Assembly (NCBI GenBank): GCA_947579665.1
Contig: OX388344.1
Span: forward strand, 11,278,346 to 11,342,345
Source of the DNA: Sympetrum striolatum
Taxonomy: Eukaryota > Arthropoda > Insecta > Odonata > Libellulidae
Reading direction: 5' to 3'
DNA length: 64,000 bases
Shown here: one piece after another, positions 22,461 through 34,706 of the stretch
How positions within the stretch are numbered: the first letter of the stretch is position 1
Layout of the letters: the number at the start of each line of letters is the position of its first letter
Made by a program: the position numbers and the translations under genes
The notes under the pieces: model-generated
Told to the model about the DNA's origin: nothing
Databases searched by the model: none
The model's input: the letters and a program-made list of their open reading frames with translations, nothing else

Positions 22461-23253
22461 TAATCCAGTTCATTTCTGCTTCGAAAAGCAACATTCGAAA
22501 GCTGGTACGAACCCCAACTGATATTACTTTTTGAAAAAAATGTGAGCAATGGGAGAAGCATTTCCCAGCATTTTAAGGGTTGAAGATAACGCAACAAATT
22601 ATTAGAAATTCTTACCTTTAAATGTTGATAACTGGAAAAATGACGGTAGCATCGTTTAAAATATCAATTCATAAATGAAAAGGAAAGAATTATTAATACT
22701 TCCCTCTCAAGTTAGTAGAAATGCAAATTATCCTTATATTTGGATTAAAGTTTCTAATTCCAATTACTTTTACCAAGCTGCGAGTGTTATTGGAAACAGC
22801 TACCTTCGAGTTTAGTTTCTTTACCCGATCTCAGTGTAGATAATCTTGGCTTACAAAAGTATTAATCAGATCTCATTTTATTACTGTAAAAATTGGTTAA
22901 GCTATCTCTCATCTTGCAATTGATTCTTTAGTTAACCGTCGCCGAAAAAAGGTTTGGTTTCGAATGGGGAAAAAGTGTACATAGGATTTTTCGAATTTCG
23001 AAAGATTTCAGATTAGGTATTCATTGTTGGGCTAACAAAAGGGAGCGGGAATAATGCAACCAAGCATTTCATCTGAAGGGCAGCCCCTGAAATGTCAAGG
23101 GATGACTATAACATATTATAGTGGTGCGCGGCGAAGGCATGAAAAGGTCAGGGGAGTAAATAAGGCAGCAAAATGTGATGGGAATTTCTTAAATGTCTTT
23201 GTGAGTGAACTACGGCAGAATCCATCTCATGCCACGAATGGCAAAAATTCCCC
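22461..23253. other. Intergenic, no feature
   Basis: Nothing recognised apart from short open frames. Sequence upstream of the ABCA gene. Confidence 0.4.
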
Positions 23254-23326
23254 GAACCGTGAGAGGACTCGAACCTGCAATCTTCGGATCCGAAGTCCGA
23301 CGCTTTATCCATTAGGCCACAAGGTC
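23254..23326 (-). tRNA. tRNA-Arg(TCG)-like gene, probably a pseudogene
   Basis: Minus strand, 73 nt. The D-loop region CCTAATGGATAAAGC, anticodon loop CTTCGGA (anticodon TCG) and T loop GGTTCGAGTCC follow the insect tRNA-Arg(TCG) pattern. The acceptor stem has one T-C mismatch and a G-T pair, the D stem one C-A mismatch, the T stem one C-C mismatch, and the discriminator position is C. Several stem defects at once suggest a relic or SINE head. Weak function cannot be excluded. It has no intron. Confidence 0.7.
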
Positions 23327-23430
23327 CACCAGATTGCTCAGACTATAATTTAATAAGAAAGAATTTAGTTCTAATTTATATTTCTCAACAAATATTTTTT
23401 GTCACTTAAGTTGAAAGAAAAGACTTCGTA

Positions 23431-23492
23431 GTTTCCACAATAATAAATTTTAATTTATTCGACCGGTTTCGGCATTGACTGCCATCCTCAGG
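23431..23492 (-). repeat. Hammerhead-like motif, single copy
   Basis: Minus strand: CCTGAGGATGGC, 7-nt spacer, GCCGAAACCGGTCG, then AATAAA and TGTGGAAAC. Same architecture as the palindrome arms at 36.4 and 52.8 kb. CTGANGA, a hairpin, GAAA and GTC in this order match the hammerhead ribozyme core apart from an extra T before the hairpin. Not part of a palindrome here. Confidence 0.5.
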
Positions 23493-24620
23493 TTCCATGT
23501 CCAGCCATGTGTTGAGGGTAACTGTTATTGCTCTTTCCAAGGAAATATCATATCATAACCCTTGTACTACTGAGGCGATAGAGATTTGCTTTGCTAGCGT
23601 TTTTTGCATGTTCTTAGATGTTTAAAAAAATTATTTTTTCAGTTGCGAGTTTAAATATTTTAGATATAGGAAAAGGATAGGCATAAAATATTACGAAAGC
23701 TTAGGATCGTCCTTTTCCCTCTTAAAATTTAGTAAGTTACCCTATCACGTATAGAAATTCTGTGCATCCTTGTGGCTAATAAGACGCTCATTTGACGTTT
23801 TCTGCTTTAAAAGCAAGGCGCGAAACAGCCATTCTGTTTTGTGGTGACGCAAGCACTGCTGAGCTGTGCTGAGCACTGGCGGAGATCATCTGAATTATTT
23901 CAAATAATACAAGAGCGGGAATTTTAAAAATAATTTCCGTTAGCCCAGACCAGGACAGCCAAGTATTTAAAAATCGATAACGAATTCATCCATGAATAGG
24001 ATTGGGTGAAATAAGCTTAGAGTTACTCCTAGCCGTAGGTTGCAACCAGAACCTTAGATGACGTCGAAGGCAATTAAAAACGAAATGTAACGGCAGCGCG
24101 TCGTCGGTCAAACGTTATTTCGTCAAAAGAGTAAAAAAGAGGGGTAAGGTAAAAAATAAAAGAAACCACCAGTCGGCTGGAGTATGTATAAATGAGTAAA
24201 CTCACCAAGGAGTAAAACGGCTAAGAGCCAACGTAAAGGGATTCAAATGCTGGGATTCAAAGGGATAAAATCCAAGGGAAAAATTAATTCCACTTGGAAT
24301 TGTCTGATCAGTTTATTTAAAACTGCCGAACGCCGATAGAATACTTCCGTCGGAAGTATGTAATCACCCCAACCTGATGGTCTGTGTGTAAAAGTGTAAG
24401 ATTAAAAAGAAGAGATGAGCCTCCCGAAAGGTGAGAAAAAAGAAATGTTTCAAAGATATATCAATCAGAAACAAACAATTTTCTCGGCAGCAAATCAACC
24501 AGAATTCTAAGTCACCAAGGAATCAGGGGAACTGAAAGAACAAATCAACAACCACCAATAAAAGACCGAAATTGAGAAAATTGAAGAAACACAGTTCAGG
24601 TTGCAAAAGTTAGTCTAGAT
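23493..24620. other. Intergenic, possible old transposon
   Basis: Moderate GC content, with no open frame that I recognise. A direct suggestion of an element is its position between two copies of the hammerhead-like motif in the same orientation (23.46 and 24.63 kb), which could mark the terminal repeats of one decayed element. Confidence 0.35.
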
Positions 24621-24655
24621 ACTCATTTCGGCAACAAGGTTGCCATCATCATCAT
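24621..24655 (-). repeat. Hammerhead-like motif, second single copy
   Basis: Minus strand: GATGATGATGGCAAC, CTT loop, GTTGCCGAAATGAGT. The hairpin GGCAAC/GTTGCC is a perfect 6-bp stem. The upstream C and the downstream GTC are not conserved, so this is a weaker member than the copy at 23.46 kb. Confidence 0.4.
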
Positions 24656-26662
24656 TTGCCCTGGGCAAAAGGTAATTTTATAAACTTTTCTTTTTCCTTT
24701 ATTTTCGTCAATGCCAAATGTTTTGTTTGTGATTTCTCATTATGTTGTTTATTACACACCTTGTTCCATTCTTCATTTGCCTACTCGTTTGCCCTTGTTT
24801 TGATTGAGATGAAGCAGGTGACGGTAGACTTCAGAAATGCTCAGATACTTACCCTTAAAGTGGGTTGGGGCAGTAGATTGGCATCAGGTTGTCTATTTCG
24901 TGCATGACTTGCTTACAGAATACCATTCAGAGGCAAAGTCAGTGAGAGAGCATGGAATGCTCTCAAGTCAGTTTGGTGAAAAGTGGAAGCAACTGTTTCC
25001 AAACCAACAAGTTATGGAATATGGGCCCCTTATCAGACGTTCATAGTCTCACAATACGGTAATACAGTATATCAGCAGGCAAGAATGTAAACTAAAATGA
25101 TTCCTCTTGGGGCAGCAGGAGCTGCATGATGGTATATATCGGCATACCCATAGTAAAGAAGCTTAAAATCGGTGTGCCATATATATATGGCATATGCACC
25201 ACCTCCAGCTATGCCTTACATATACGGCATATCCAGTAACGGTAGAATAATATGCTCTCTACTTATGTTAGCAATAAAGATAGTTTATAGTTGATTGATC
25301 AATTTATCATCACATCAAGTGCTCTAGTCTAACAATAGCGTATAATAGAAATCTAAAATAAACAACTTATTTTCCTTAAATTCAGTGCAACTTTTTTAAC
25401 TTATAAGATAAGTTTTCCTTTCATTTTGATTTATTCAGGGATTCTTTGCTGCCAATGAAAAAAGGACCATAAGACTAATTACATTCAACAGACTAGAAAG
25501 GGTGAAAATAGATAGTTATTGGAATGATTAGTGCTGACCAATTAAAAACCTATTATTTTATAACTATTGATTGATATTTTAAAGGAGTCTGACCACCTCC
25601 TAATCCATTACCAGTTACACTAAAAGTTGCAGGTATAGCAAATGCAAAACAGGAAACACATGCTCTTAGAGTAATATTAGGATGTTCTCAAGGTGATTCA
25701 ATTATTTATTCTTCCATCTTTTCATGTTAACCCATTCTGCGTGACAAGAATTTAGCATGTTCTACCCCGTGGCAGAGGTAAATTTTTCTAGAATTTTTTG
25801 TTAAAAATTGGTCAATTAGGTATATTTGATTCTCCTAACACAGATGTATAATTTTTTGTCAATTGGAATACCAATTTCTCTTGAACTCTAAAGGGGTCAC
25901 TGCTAATAATAATGTGTTTGCAATGCACACTACACACATTTTCAATTTTACTTTATTTTCTCTTGGAGTTATCTAAATGGTGTTTAAACATAAAAAATAA
26001 TAAAAATATTTGCATTTGTCATTAGAGAAATATATATTAAATAAATTGAGTTTTAATGAATACATATACATGTATATATACATTTTGATTATGCTTTTTT
26101 ATTAACTCATCAACACCATCAGCAGTACTATTATTTTATTTGTCACTGATTCTTCCAATAAAAGCTCTTTTTTGTATATTATACAATAAACAGATATTCT
26201 CATAAAAGAAGAGTTTTTCATTGATAACATGCATGTTTGCTGTTTTTAGCTATGTATGTTACATCTACTTAAAAGTAACAAACATTTATCCTGAATTAAT
26301 CACCTGTGATTATTTTTAAAACTGCTAATGCACTTTACAAATCCGGAATAAAATTGTGGTAATTTCCCTCAGTTTCCCATTGTATCATTAGCATGAACAT
26401 AAACCATATTCCATTTAGTTGTAAGAAACCAAAACTCACTTAAGAGAAGCATAACGTCAGAGAAATTTGGTTGTGAAGCCCAACCTATGTCGTTTAAAAC
26501 TTTTTATTTTTCTAGTAACAAAGAACTTGTTGAGAGTGGAGTTGAGGGAAATGTTGAGATTATCGTTTAAAGATGGTTTTGGGCCAATATTTCGAATAGA
26601 ACATCAATCATTGCTTTCTGAGGGCAGAGCTTGTGGTGGGCGAATAAACCTCTTCGAGGTTA
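24656..26662. other. Intergenic AT-rich stretch
   Basis: No gene seen. A 16-bp palindrome GCCATATATATATGGC lies near 25182-25197. Short open frames have no domains. Confidence 0.45.
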
Positions 26663-27240
26663 TTTTTTCCATGTGTACCTCCATCTGTTGTGGTGCTGAA
26701 AGAGTTTGTTTGTGATGCAGAGACTATTTCTCTTGCAAAGGTCTATCAGTTTCTGTCCTCTGTCGTTCCTTTTCCCTAAACCAAATTCTTCCACCTCTTC
26801 CCCATCTTTGCCTTGCCCGACTACCGTGTTCCAGTCTCCCATAACAACGAGATTTTTATTGCCCTTAACCCTTCCCATAACCTCCTCTATTTGTTCATAG
26901 ACCATGTCTACATCATCTTCACTGTAATCACTAGTGGGCAAGTACACCTGTTTACTGGTTCGGACTTTACTTCTACCGAAATAACCCCATCGCTTATTAG
27001 CTCGGTGGCTATCACGGATTCTCCCGCTTTCCTTTCCAACAGTAGAGCTACTCCCCTCTGGCTAGTACTTCCCCCACTGAAAATTACTCTAACATCATCC
27101 CTCCAGAAGTATCCCTCGTCTTTCCACTGCACTTCGCATAACCCTAGTACATTTATGTTAGACCTTTTTCTAACTTGACGTTTTCCAATTTCCCTTTCCT
27201 GAGCATTGTCCTAACCACAGGGGTAGCATATCCTTTCTCC
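26663..27240 (-). mobile_element. LINE endonuclease-domain relic
   Basis: Minus strand, two frames. The 5' part (about 27240-26910) has LGLCEVQWKDEGYF and an RGVALLL block of the apurinic-type endonuclease found in non-LTR elements. After a frameshift near 26940, YLPTSDYSEDDVD, VVMGDWNTVVG and GKRNDRGQKLIDLC follow. The G-D-W-N box is the conserved catalytic/metal-binding motif. It ends at the HHNRWRYTW step without a reverse transcriptase. The RT fragment at 41.9 kb may be from a related family. Dead copy. Confidence 0.8.
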
Positions 27241-28080
27241 CTCTAGTGACCAAAAGTGAAGCCAGGGGTAAAGCGGCAAATTGCGCATTTTGCCATGCTG
27301 GTGAGAACTTTCCGTATCTCCCTATGCTAATACATTGTTTTTTCGTGATTTTGCAGCTTTGATTCAGAGTTATCAAGGTTTGATCGAGTAATTCGAACGT
27401 TTTGGAACACAAATTGTAGTCTGAGCAATGTGTAACACAAAGTAATTTTGTTATTTTCGCGTTTCTAAAGGTTTAATAGGTAAATAAGCAGGGGCTTGTT
27501 TCTGCCTTCAATATGACCAATTGCAGTGCATTTGGCTGTAAGAACAGATTCGTCATTTTGACAACTTTTACTGCATTGAGCCCCAATTATGAATTAGAAA
27601 AAAACATTTGCACAAGCGGAAAATCTCTAATTACCCTGATAAGCTATTATAATGTATGAGAGAGTAGCTTTATCTCATTGCGGTAAACGATTATTAAGGA
27701 ATTTTTATGCCATACTTGGTATTGATCGATTAAAAACTAAGTCGGATTAAAGCATTATAATATACATAAAATTAACATTATAATAATCAACGAGGTTTTA
27801 ATACAGTTTTCGGAAGGTTGGCAGATGTTTTGTTTTCTATATCGCTCTAGCAGAAGACACCGGCATCCGAGAAGTTTACATTGCAGGCATGTTTTATTTT
27901 CCATGATGAAAAGAATCAAGAGGACTTCGAGAAAATAATCGAACATGATCGTTAAGTAAAAGATTCATTTAAACTTTCTGCGTCCATGTCATAAGATAGA
28001 CAAGCTTCTGAGTCCCGTAAGAGAGGAAAATAAAACCCCAAAAATACATGAAGTTAAAGGGGAGCTGGCGAAAAGTTCTC
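27241..28080. other. Intergenic, no feature
   Basis: Nothing recognisable; AT-rich with scattered stops. Confidence 0.45.
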
Positions 28081-28620
28081 ACCAGTGCTCTGCGGGTTAT
28101 GTTTTTTTTGCTTCACTTTCCCGACGTTAGACTCACCCTGTGGTCCAAACATTCCATGTCCCCACCCTCATTTCCATCTTCTCTCTTCTTTTCTTGTGCT
28201 TTCTTGTGTAAGGGCTTTGTGGAATGACGACCGAGATGGCCTACTCCCATCCCTGCTGGGCATGACACTCATCCTAGAAGGCTGAGTCCCTTTGCCAGTA
28301 CCAATGTAATTATGGCTGTGCATAATAACAAGGGATAAGTAGTCGAGGTGGTCTCCCATTGCCTTCCTGAACTGTGTATTTTACCGTCACACCAACACTC
28401 ATTATGGCTGCCCCACTGGGGAACAGACACCTTTGCAGCCACCTCACTGAGGTACAGACGCTGTGTGGACTACCTTTCGTCTGGCCCCTACCTATTGATC
28501 TTTCTGGCATGGGTCACCCTACTAGAAACTATGTTCCAGCCAGTCTAGCTCTTTAGGTCATAGGAACACGCAAGCCATCACAAGGTTGTAGTCCAGGGGA
28601 GGGAGTATAAAGTTTATGGA
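28081..28620. other. GC-rich repeat-like block
   Basis: A 540-bp island of higher GC content with several overlapping open frames on both strands and none with a domain. It resembles the untranslated tail of a LINE. Class not determined. Confidence 0.3.
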
Positions 28621-29871
28621 TATTTTTTATATACTTTAAAATTATTATAATTAATATATATTATATCATTAAAAGTTGTAGGATCATATATGAACTACAT
28701 AAACTTTATGAAATATAGATAAACAGCTTATGAGAAAACCCTACCTTTGACCTATATTGTTGTCAGAAACAACTAACGTCTACAAAATTGTTAAAGGAAT
28801 CTTTGTAACAAAGCTAAATCCAAAAGCACATTCTGCTTAGTATTCTGCGATGAATTGTTTGAGATAAAGAATGTTGTACAAACAGGTTTGATTGTAAACA
28901 GTTGAGCATTATTTCCAATTAAATAAATATTTTATGGATATTGTTTTAAAATTTTAAAATTTATAAAACAATTCCTATAAAAATAAAATCCACTATTTAA
29001 AAATTCCTTCATAAAAACATATGCATTTAAAGGAAATACACTATAAATATTGGATGCTTTATGTAGTGTAAAAATACTACTCCCATTACGTACCTCCTTT
29101 CAAAACAAGTCACATACTCTCCACCAAGTCCTAATTTGCTACTACTGAGTCAGTTGATTAGCTTGTATATGCCATGAATTTAACTTTGCTAGACTAAATA
29201 TGCAGTTGAAACAATAACACTCTTGTCTGCTGTGCACACAAGTAAAATCTCCAATCATGCACTTGATCCCATCAGAACCTGGCTTAACATTTAGTGAATG
29301 CAAGGGTTCTGGTAATTTTATTTTTGGTAATTGATAATTAGGCAAATGCATCAAATTGAAATATTATCCTATAAATGAACAAATCCATGTCATCTGTTTT
29401 ATTGTTAAACATACCTACAAAACAAAGTAGCATGTATTTAACCTTGGATTATAATATGAATAATGCTAAGCATTGATCGTTAACATACATATTTAAAACC
29501 TTTGTTATATTGAACAATTTTTCATTATATCGGAATTCCATAAAGTTATGGCCTTCTCTGCGAATTTGATAATACGATTGCTTAAATATATAACAGCCTC
29601 CCATTCAGCCACACAAAACACCTAAGCATATGAATTGAATCTGGGATTATATTAGTAGCATTTCTATTTATGCCACCATCAACTTGTATGAGATAATATG
29701 TAGGAAAAATATATGAACACTGACATCAAGGATATTCACTTATAGGTGAAGCAAAATGAATAAATGGCCATGTAATAAGTACAAGCATACCAGGTGTAGA
29801 AGTATGAAACCGGAATCTTTTGTAAAAATTACGTCTGTTATTTGAATATTATAAAAATATTTTATTCAAGA
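28621..29871. other. Intergenic AT-rich stretch
   Basis: No coding or element structure recognised. Confidence 0.45.
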
Positions 29872-29950
29872 TAATCTCCATTGGGATTTATACAATTTTC
29901 CGACCTCTCCGGCAGGTTATGAATGCCACGCCAAAAAAACAATTCTCACG
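29872..29950 (-). pseudogene. Mariner transposase C-terminal relic
   Basis: Minus-strand frame WRGIHNLPERSENCINPNGD, then YLE and TAA, is the typical C-terminus of mariner transposases (L-P-E-R-W-x-x-C-I-x-x-x-G-x-Y-x-E). The upstream part is too decayed to follow. It belongs to a different copy from the fragment at 6.9 kb. Confidence 0.6.
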
Positions 29951-30955
29951 TAACTATCACCACCTTGTTTCTCATGTCAAAATAAACACTTTTAAATTTT
30001 TTAAACAACTCGAAGCACTGAATTTGGCAAAGTCAACTCAACACACCCATTTAACCTAACCATTTTAGATTTTCTTAATATTTGATATACTTATACTTCT
30101 TGCTAATACTAAGAAAAATACCAAATTTCAAATTTTTATCACATACCGCTTCTGAGGTATGACTGTAAAGTTTTCAAAAACTTGCCAAAAAGACGTGAAC
30201 TTTCATTTTTTAAATCTCTCTAGAAGCTGTTCTTGTTCATCTAGAGAGCTGGAAGAGGTGTTATTTTGCCGCATTTTAAATTCTCTTTCAAATGAAATGC
30301 AACATGACGGGTATTAATGAAAAAAGTTTTTTTATCCATATAAATAATTTGTTAACATTTTTTTTTCAATAAGCACATAATTTAAAATTCTCAAAATATT
30401 ATTAAAATACTTATTACTGTTGTGAATCGTATAGTAAAATATGAAAGTGGGGTCTTAATGGGTTCATTGTTAAAAAAATACTTCTTTGGCTGGTTTTCCA
30501 ATGTTACCCAATTTTGTCGAGACAATGTCTCTGCTGGCTGACCAAGTTTGTTCCAATGAATACATGCTGGGACTGTTTGTAAGCAAGTTGTAACAAGCAC
30601 AGTCTTGTCTCCGGCAATGCTTTTGCTTTCTGTACAATCATTCTGTGATCTGATCCTTTACTAGAAGGATGTGTTTTCTTTTCAGGCAGATAAGTTAACT
30701 TTCAGTGTTTTAAGCCATTATTAGTGCCATTATGTTAGTGTAGTGTTATTTCTCTAGTAAATTAATTAAATCTGTATCTAATATACTTTGTGGATTCATA
30801 TATAATTTAGTAGTTTATTTAAAATGAAAACTATAAATTGAGGTGTGTTTAAAGTGAATGTAGTGTCAATATGGAACCTAGTACTGTAAGACTAATAGTG
30901 TTCATAATCCACTGAAATAAGCAAATCATTTCATTAGAGACAGAAAAATGTCCCA
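29951..30955. other. Intergenic, no feature
   Basis: AT-rich. The remainder of the decayed mariner may extend to about 30350, but I cannot follow it. Confidence 0.4.
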
Positions 30956-32021
30956 GCATGGATGACTGGATTAATTTCACAAATGCCTGTTGGCTCCATG
31001 ATTTGTCATACCTGCAGAAAAGATATAACAAAGCTTAAAAATAATGAGCCTAGTATTAGTGCTAAAAATGCTGAAGCTGAGGATTCTTCTGGAACTCATC
31101 CAGGACAAAGACCCTGACTTCACTTCAACTTGAATGGCTGTCCAGTCACTTAACACATCACTTCAAGAGCTAGGTGAGTCCCCCATCGAATCTAAAAAAA
31201 TTACAACTAAGCACTATGCCACAGTGAAAGTGAAAAAAATCTCTTCAGCGATGAAACAAAACCTTGTTGCTGCTGCTGAAACTTCATCTGATGATGAAGC
31301 GGATGTTGATGAATTGGTTCTTCAAAATCTTAAAACTAGTCGGGCAATGCCAGATATGAAGGACTGTGTAACAGTTACAGATGTGCACACACTGTTTGTG
31401 TGTGCACATCTCATCAAAACATTAAGTTAATGATAGAGAATGCCAAACTAAATATAGTAACAAATGGAAACCTAAGAAATTACAAGCAATGCACTGTGAA
31501 AATGCTTTGTCCCCCATCATCAATTGATTGTAACATGGGAAATTGTGAATATTGCCCTGGACTAACTGAAATCCATAAAATGTTACAAGACTCTTTTGAT
31601 GAAAATTTAATTGAAAAAGTTCAATTTATACAGTGGGTGTCGGTTAACCGCTGTAATCTGGAGACCTATGAAAAACTTTTGAAGAGCTTATCAATTTATT
31701 CTGTAGTAAGATGTCAGCTTTGGTTAGGCATGACTTTATTGCCAAGCATCAAGGAGAATTCCTTAGCAACACTAAAGAAAATCTTCATGATTCAGAATTT
31801 GTTGTTACTTGTGATTTTTCCGAAAATTATAGCATGGTGCTTCAGGATGAAGCCCAGAGTTATCACTGGACAAGCCAACAGATTACAATTCAACCTTTTG
31901 TTATATATTACAAACAAGAAAACAAAATTGAACATTGTCATTATTTCAGAATGCCTACAGCACAACACAGTAGCTGTATGTTGGATGGTGTGGTACTATT
32001 GTATTTTTGCTGACCTCATTA
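30956..32021 (+). pseudogene. Uncharacterised transposase-like protein relic
   Basis: From about 31000 a MICHTCRKDITK step gives a CxxC, then a coiled, charged region (KVKKISSAMKQNL) and an acidic ETSSDDEADVDEL stretch. After the hairpin at 31380-31410 the frame changes and continues with LCPPSSIDCNMGNCEYCPG, a cysteine-rich knuckle. A second frameshift near 31705 leads to VVTCDFSENYSMVLQDEAQS and HWTSQQITIQPFVIYY. The D-F-(A/S)-E-N-Y block is known to me from unannotated multicopy proteins of arthropods and cnidarians, possibly with an RNase H-type transposase fold. It ends where the Tigger element begins. Confidence 0.5.
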
Positions 32022-33509
32022 AGAAGACGCCAGGATCATCAATGGAGGAAGAAGAAGTATTCAAGGCAAGCCATGGGTGGTTGAAAAGTTCAAAAAAGAA
32101 GAACCAGCATCCACAGCATTGTGAGGCACGGAGAAGCAGCAAGCTCAGACATAAATGCAGCCGAGAACTTCATCGGCGTATTCAAGAAACTTGTGAATTC
32201 TGAGGGTTATCTACTGCAGCAGGTTTTAATTGTGATGAAACGGGTCTCTTTTGGAAAAAGATGCTGAAGCGAAGTTATATAACAGCAGAAGAGAAGGCAT
32301 TGACAGGCCACAAGCCAATGAAAGACCATCTCACGTTGTTGTTTTGTGCAAATGCAAGTGGTGAATTGAAAATTAAACCGCTGCTCGTTTACCATTCGGA
32401 CAATCTGCGAGCCATCAAGAATTATAAAGTCTAGAAGTGTAGTGTAAATGTCATGTGGAGGTCCAACAACAAGGCTTGGGTGACACATTACCTTTTTATA
32501 GATTGGATCAATGAAGTGTTTGGTCCATCTGTAAAAACATATATGTTTGAGATGAATTTGCCCTCTCCGTGCCTTGCTTGTTATGGACAACGCTCCTACA
32601 CATCCTCGAGGCCTAGAAGATGAAAGAATTTAAATTCATCAAGATCCAGCTCCTGCCTCCTAACACCACTCCTTTACTGCAGCCAATGGATCAGCAGGTC
32701 ATCTCAAATTTTAAAAAGCTCTACACTAAAAGTATCTTTGAGTGTTGTTTTGAAGTAACTGAAGGAACCAATCTCACTATCAGAGAGTTTTGGAAAGACC
32801 ACTTTCACATTGTAGCCTGCATCAAGATGATCGAAAAGGCATGGGAGGGGGTCACCAAGAGAACCCTTATTTCTGCATGGAAGAAGCTATGGCCGGACAG
32901 CGTTGTCGAACACAACTCCGAGGAGTTTGAGCAAGTGCCTGCGGAGCCGGTAGTTGACGAGATTGTGTCTCTGGCCAAGATTATGGGGCTAGAGGTTGGT
33001 AGCAATGACATTGATGAGCTAGTGCAAGAGCATAGCCAGGAACTGACCACCGAAGAGCTTATGGAGCTAAATTCTGTGTCACAGCAAGAATTTGTGGAGA
33101 TTTTTTCGTCAGGGGAGGAGGAGATAACAGAGAGAAACAACCTTCCAACGAAATAAGGGAGATGCTGAAAGCATGGGAAGCTGTTACATCATACGTTTAG
33201 AAGCATCACCCTAATAAGGCAGTAGCTATGCGCGCTGCAAATTTATTTAACGATAATGCTGTGTCTAATTTTTGCAAAAGTTTGAAGCGTAAGCAGAAAC
33301 AAACCTCTCTAGACAACTTTCTAGTAAAAAACGATGTATTATAAATATTAAATTACATTATTAAAAATTTTTTGAGTATTTTTTCAGGATGGAACGCATT
33401 ATGCTATTTTACATTGATTCCAATGGAAAAAATTGTTTTGCTTATCGAGTGTTTCACATTACGAATAAGATTCTGGAACGAATTATACTCGTTAAGCGAG
33501 GTTCCACTG
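32022..33509 (+). mobile_element. Tigger (TcMar-Tigger) element, 3' part
   Basis: The transposase is of the jerky/CENP-B type. FKASHGWLKS is the end of the DNA-binding region, CDETGLF the first catalytic aspartate motif (about 32235), and KIKPLLVYHS and MWRSNNKAWVTHYLF follow. Next come the degraded second-aspartate region, then LLPPNTTPLLQPMDQQVISN and GTNLTIREFWKDHF. The acidic tail ends near 33155, and the terminal LKRKQKQTSLDNFL lies near 33285-33330. There are stops near 32432 and 32620 and a frameshift before the tail. The 3' terminal repeat ends CTCGTTAAGCGAGGTTCCAC then TG at 33509, followed by TA (33510-33511). The left end is missing. Confidence 0.85.
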
Positions 33510-33947
33510 TACTTATTGTTTTGGGAATTCCATCCTTGGACCTAACATCAACCCTCTACATTATCTCGGCCATTATCATGCACCTCCATGGGAATGAGCG
33601 TCTGGTGGAGATACTAAAGAATAACAATAATACCAGTATAATATTGTTTAATCAAAAAAGAAAATATAAATATCAAATAATACTAACTCTCTCACTATCA
33701 GAAAACTACATTGTAATAGCAATGTATTCTATTTGTACTTATTGTATTGGGAATTCCATCCTTGGACCTCAACACTCTGCATTATCTTGGCCATTATCAT
33801 GCACCTTCATGGGAAGAAGCATCTGGAGGAGATTCTGAAGAAAAATAATTAAACAAGTTAAATATTGTTAAAGCAAAATAAGACAACAAATTATCAATTA
33901 ATACTAAATCTCTAACTTACTGAAAAATACATAGTAATAGCAGTTTA
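33510..33947 (+). repeat. ~227-bp satellite, copies 1 and 2
   Basis: Unit starts TACTTATTGTATTGGGAATT and has CCATCCTTGGACCT and GGCCATTATCATGCACCT. Copy 1 starts at 33510 and copy 2 at 33737 (period 227). Copy 1 abuts the Tigger 3' end exactly, and copy 2 is cut by the pogo-like element at TA 33946-33947. Confidence 0.85.
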
Positions 33948-34706
33948 CAGTAAACCTTTGCAATAACGAAATAGAGGGGACTGAAAAATTGTAATTTCGT
34001 TATCGAAATTTTTATTATTGCAAGACTCCATGTGTGTATGCAACACACAATGTCATAAGGTACAACTAGCATTCAAAATTCTTAGACTAGTTATAAAATG
34101 GGCATTTTTCTTTTATATGAAAAATGAGGTTTGAGGATCTAAGATTTGGTTGCAATCATTTCTTGGAATCATATGTATTCTGTATTTTATATGTTATAAC
34201 ACATTTTTACAAATCTACATAAAATTTCTCTTTCTAATGCAAGAATTCCAGGAAAAGGGAAATTACAAAATAACTAAAGCATACAAAAATAATTTCATGC
34301 ATGCACCAAACAGTAGTTGGTGCACAAAAGATAGGAAATTCAACTTTAATTTCAAACAGTAGGATGAACAAATAAAGTAAGCAAACCATTTATAGTGAGA
34401 AGGATCATCACACATTTACAAATTTTAAAAGTGTAATGAGTGTATTTATAAAAACAAGACAAACTTAAATGAGCTGTTCCTCATGAACCAACTGGAAAAG
34501 GCCTTTCATTAAATAATACTTGTCATAAACTTAGAACACATTCATCACACTATTTTGGTACTACTTTTTATTAAAATATCAAGCTCATGGCTTGTTTTCT
34601 TGAATTTGCATATCTTTAAACAATTTTTAAAAACTCTGTTATATTTTTTTATTGCTTTTCCATAATCATCTGGAAGATCAGTTAATTGTAACTGCAAATT
34701 TTGACT

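Noticed and set aside
26706..27178. Plus-strand open frames over the LINE endonuclease relic
   Set aside because: Mirror-strand shadows; the minus strand carries the GDWN motif and family fit.
32805..33140. Serine-rich minus-strand frame opposite the Tigger tail
   Set aside because: Shadow of the acidic coding tail of the Tigger transposase.
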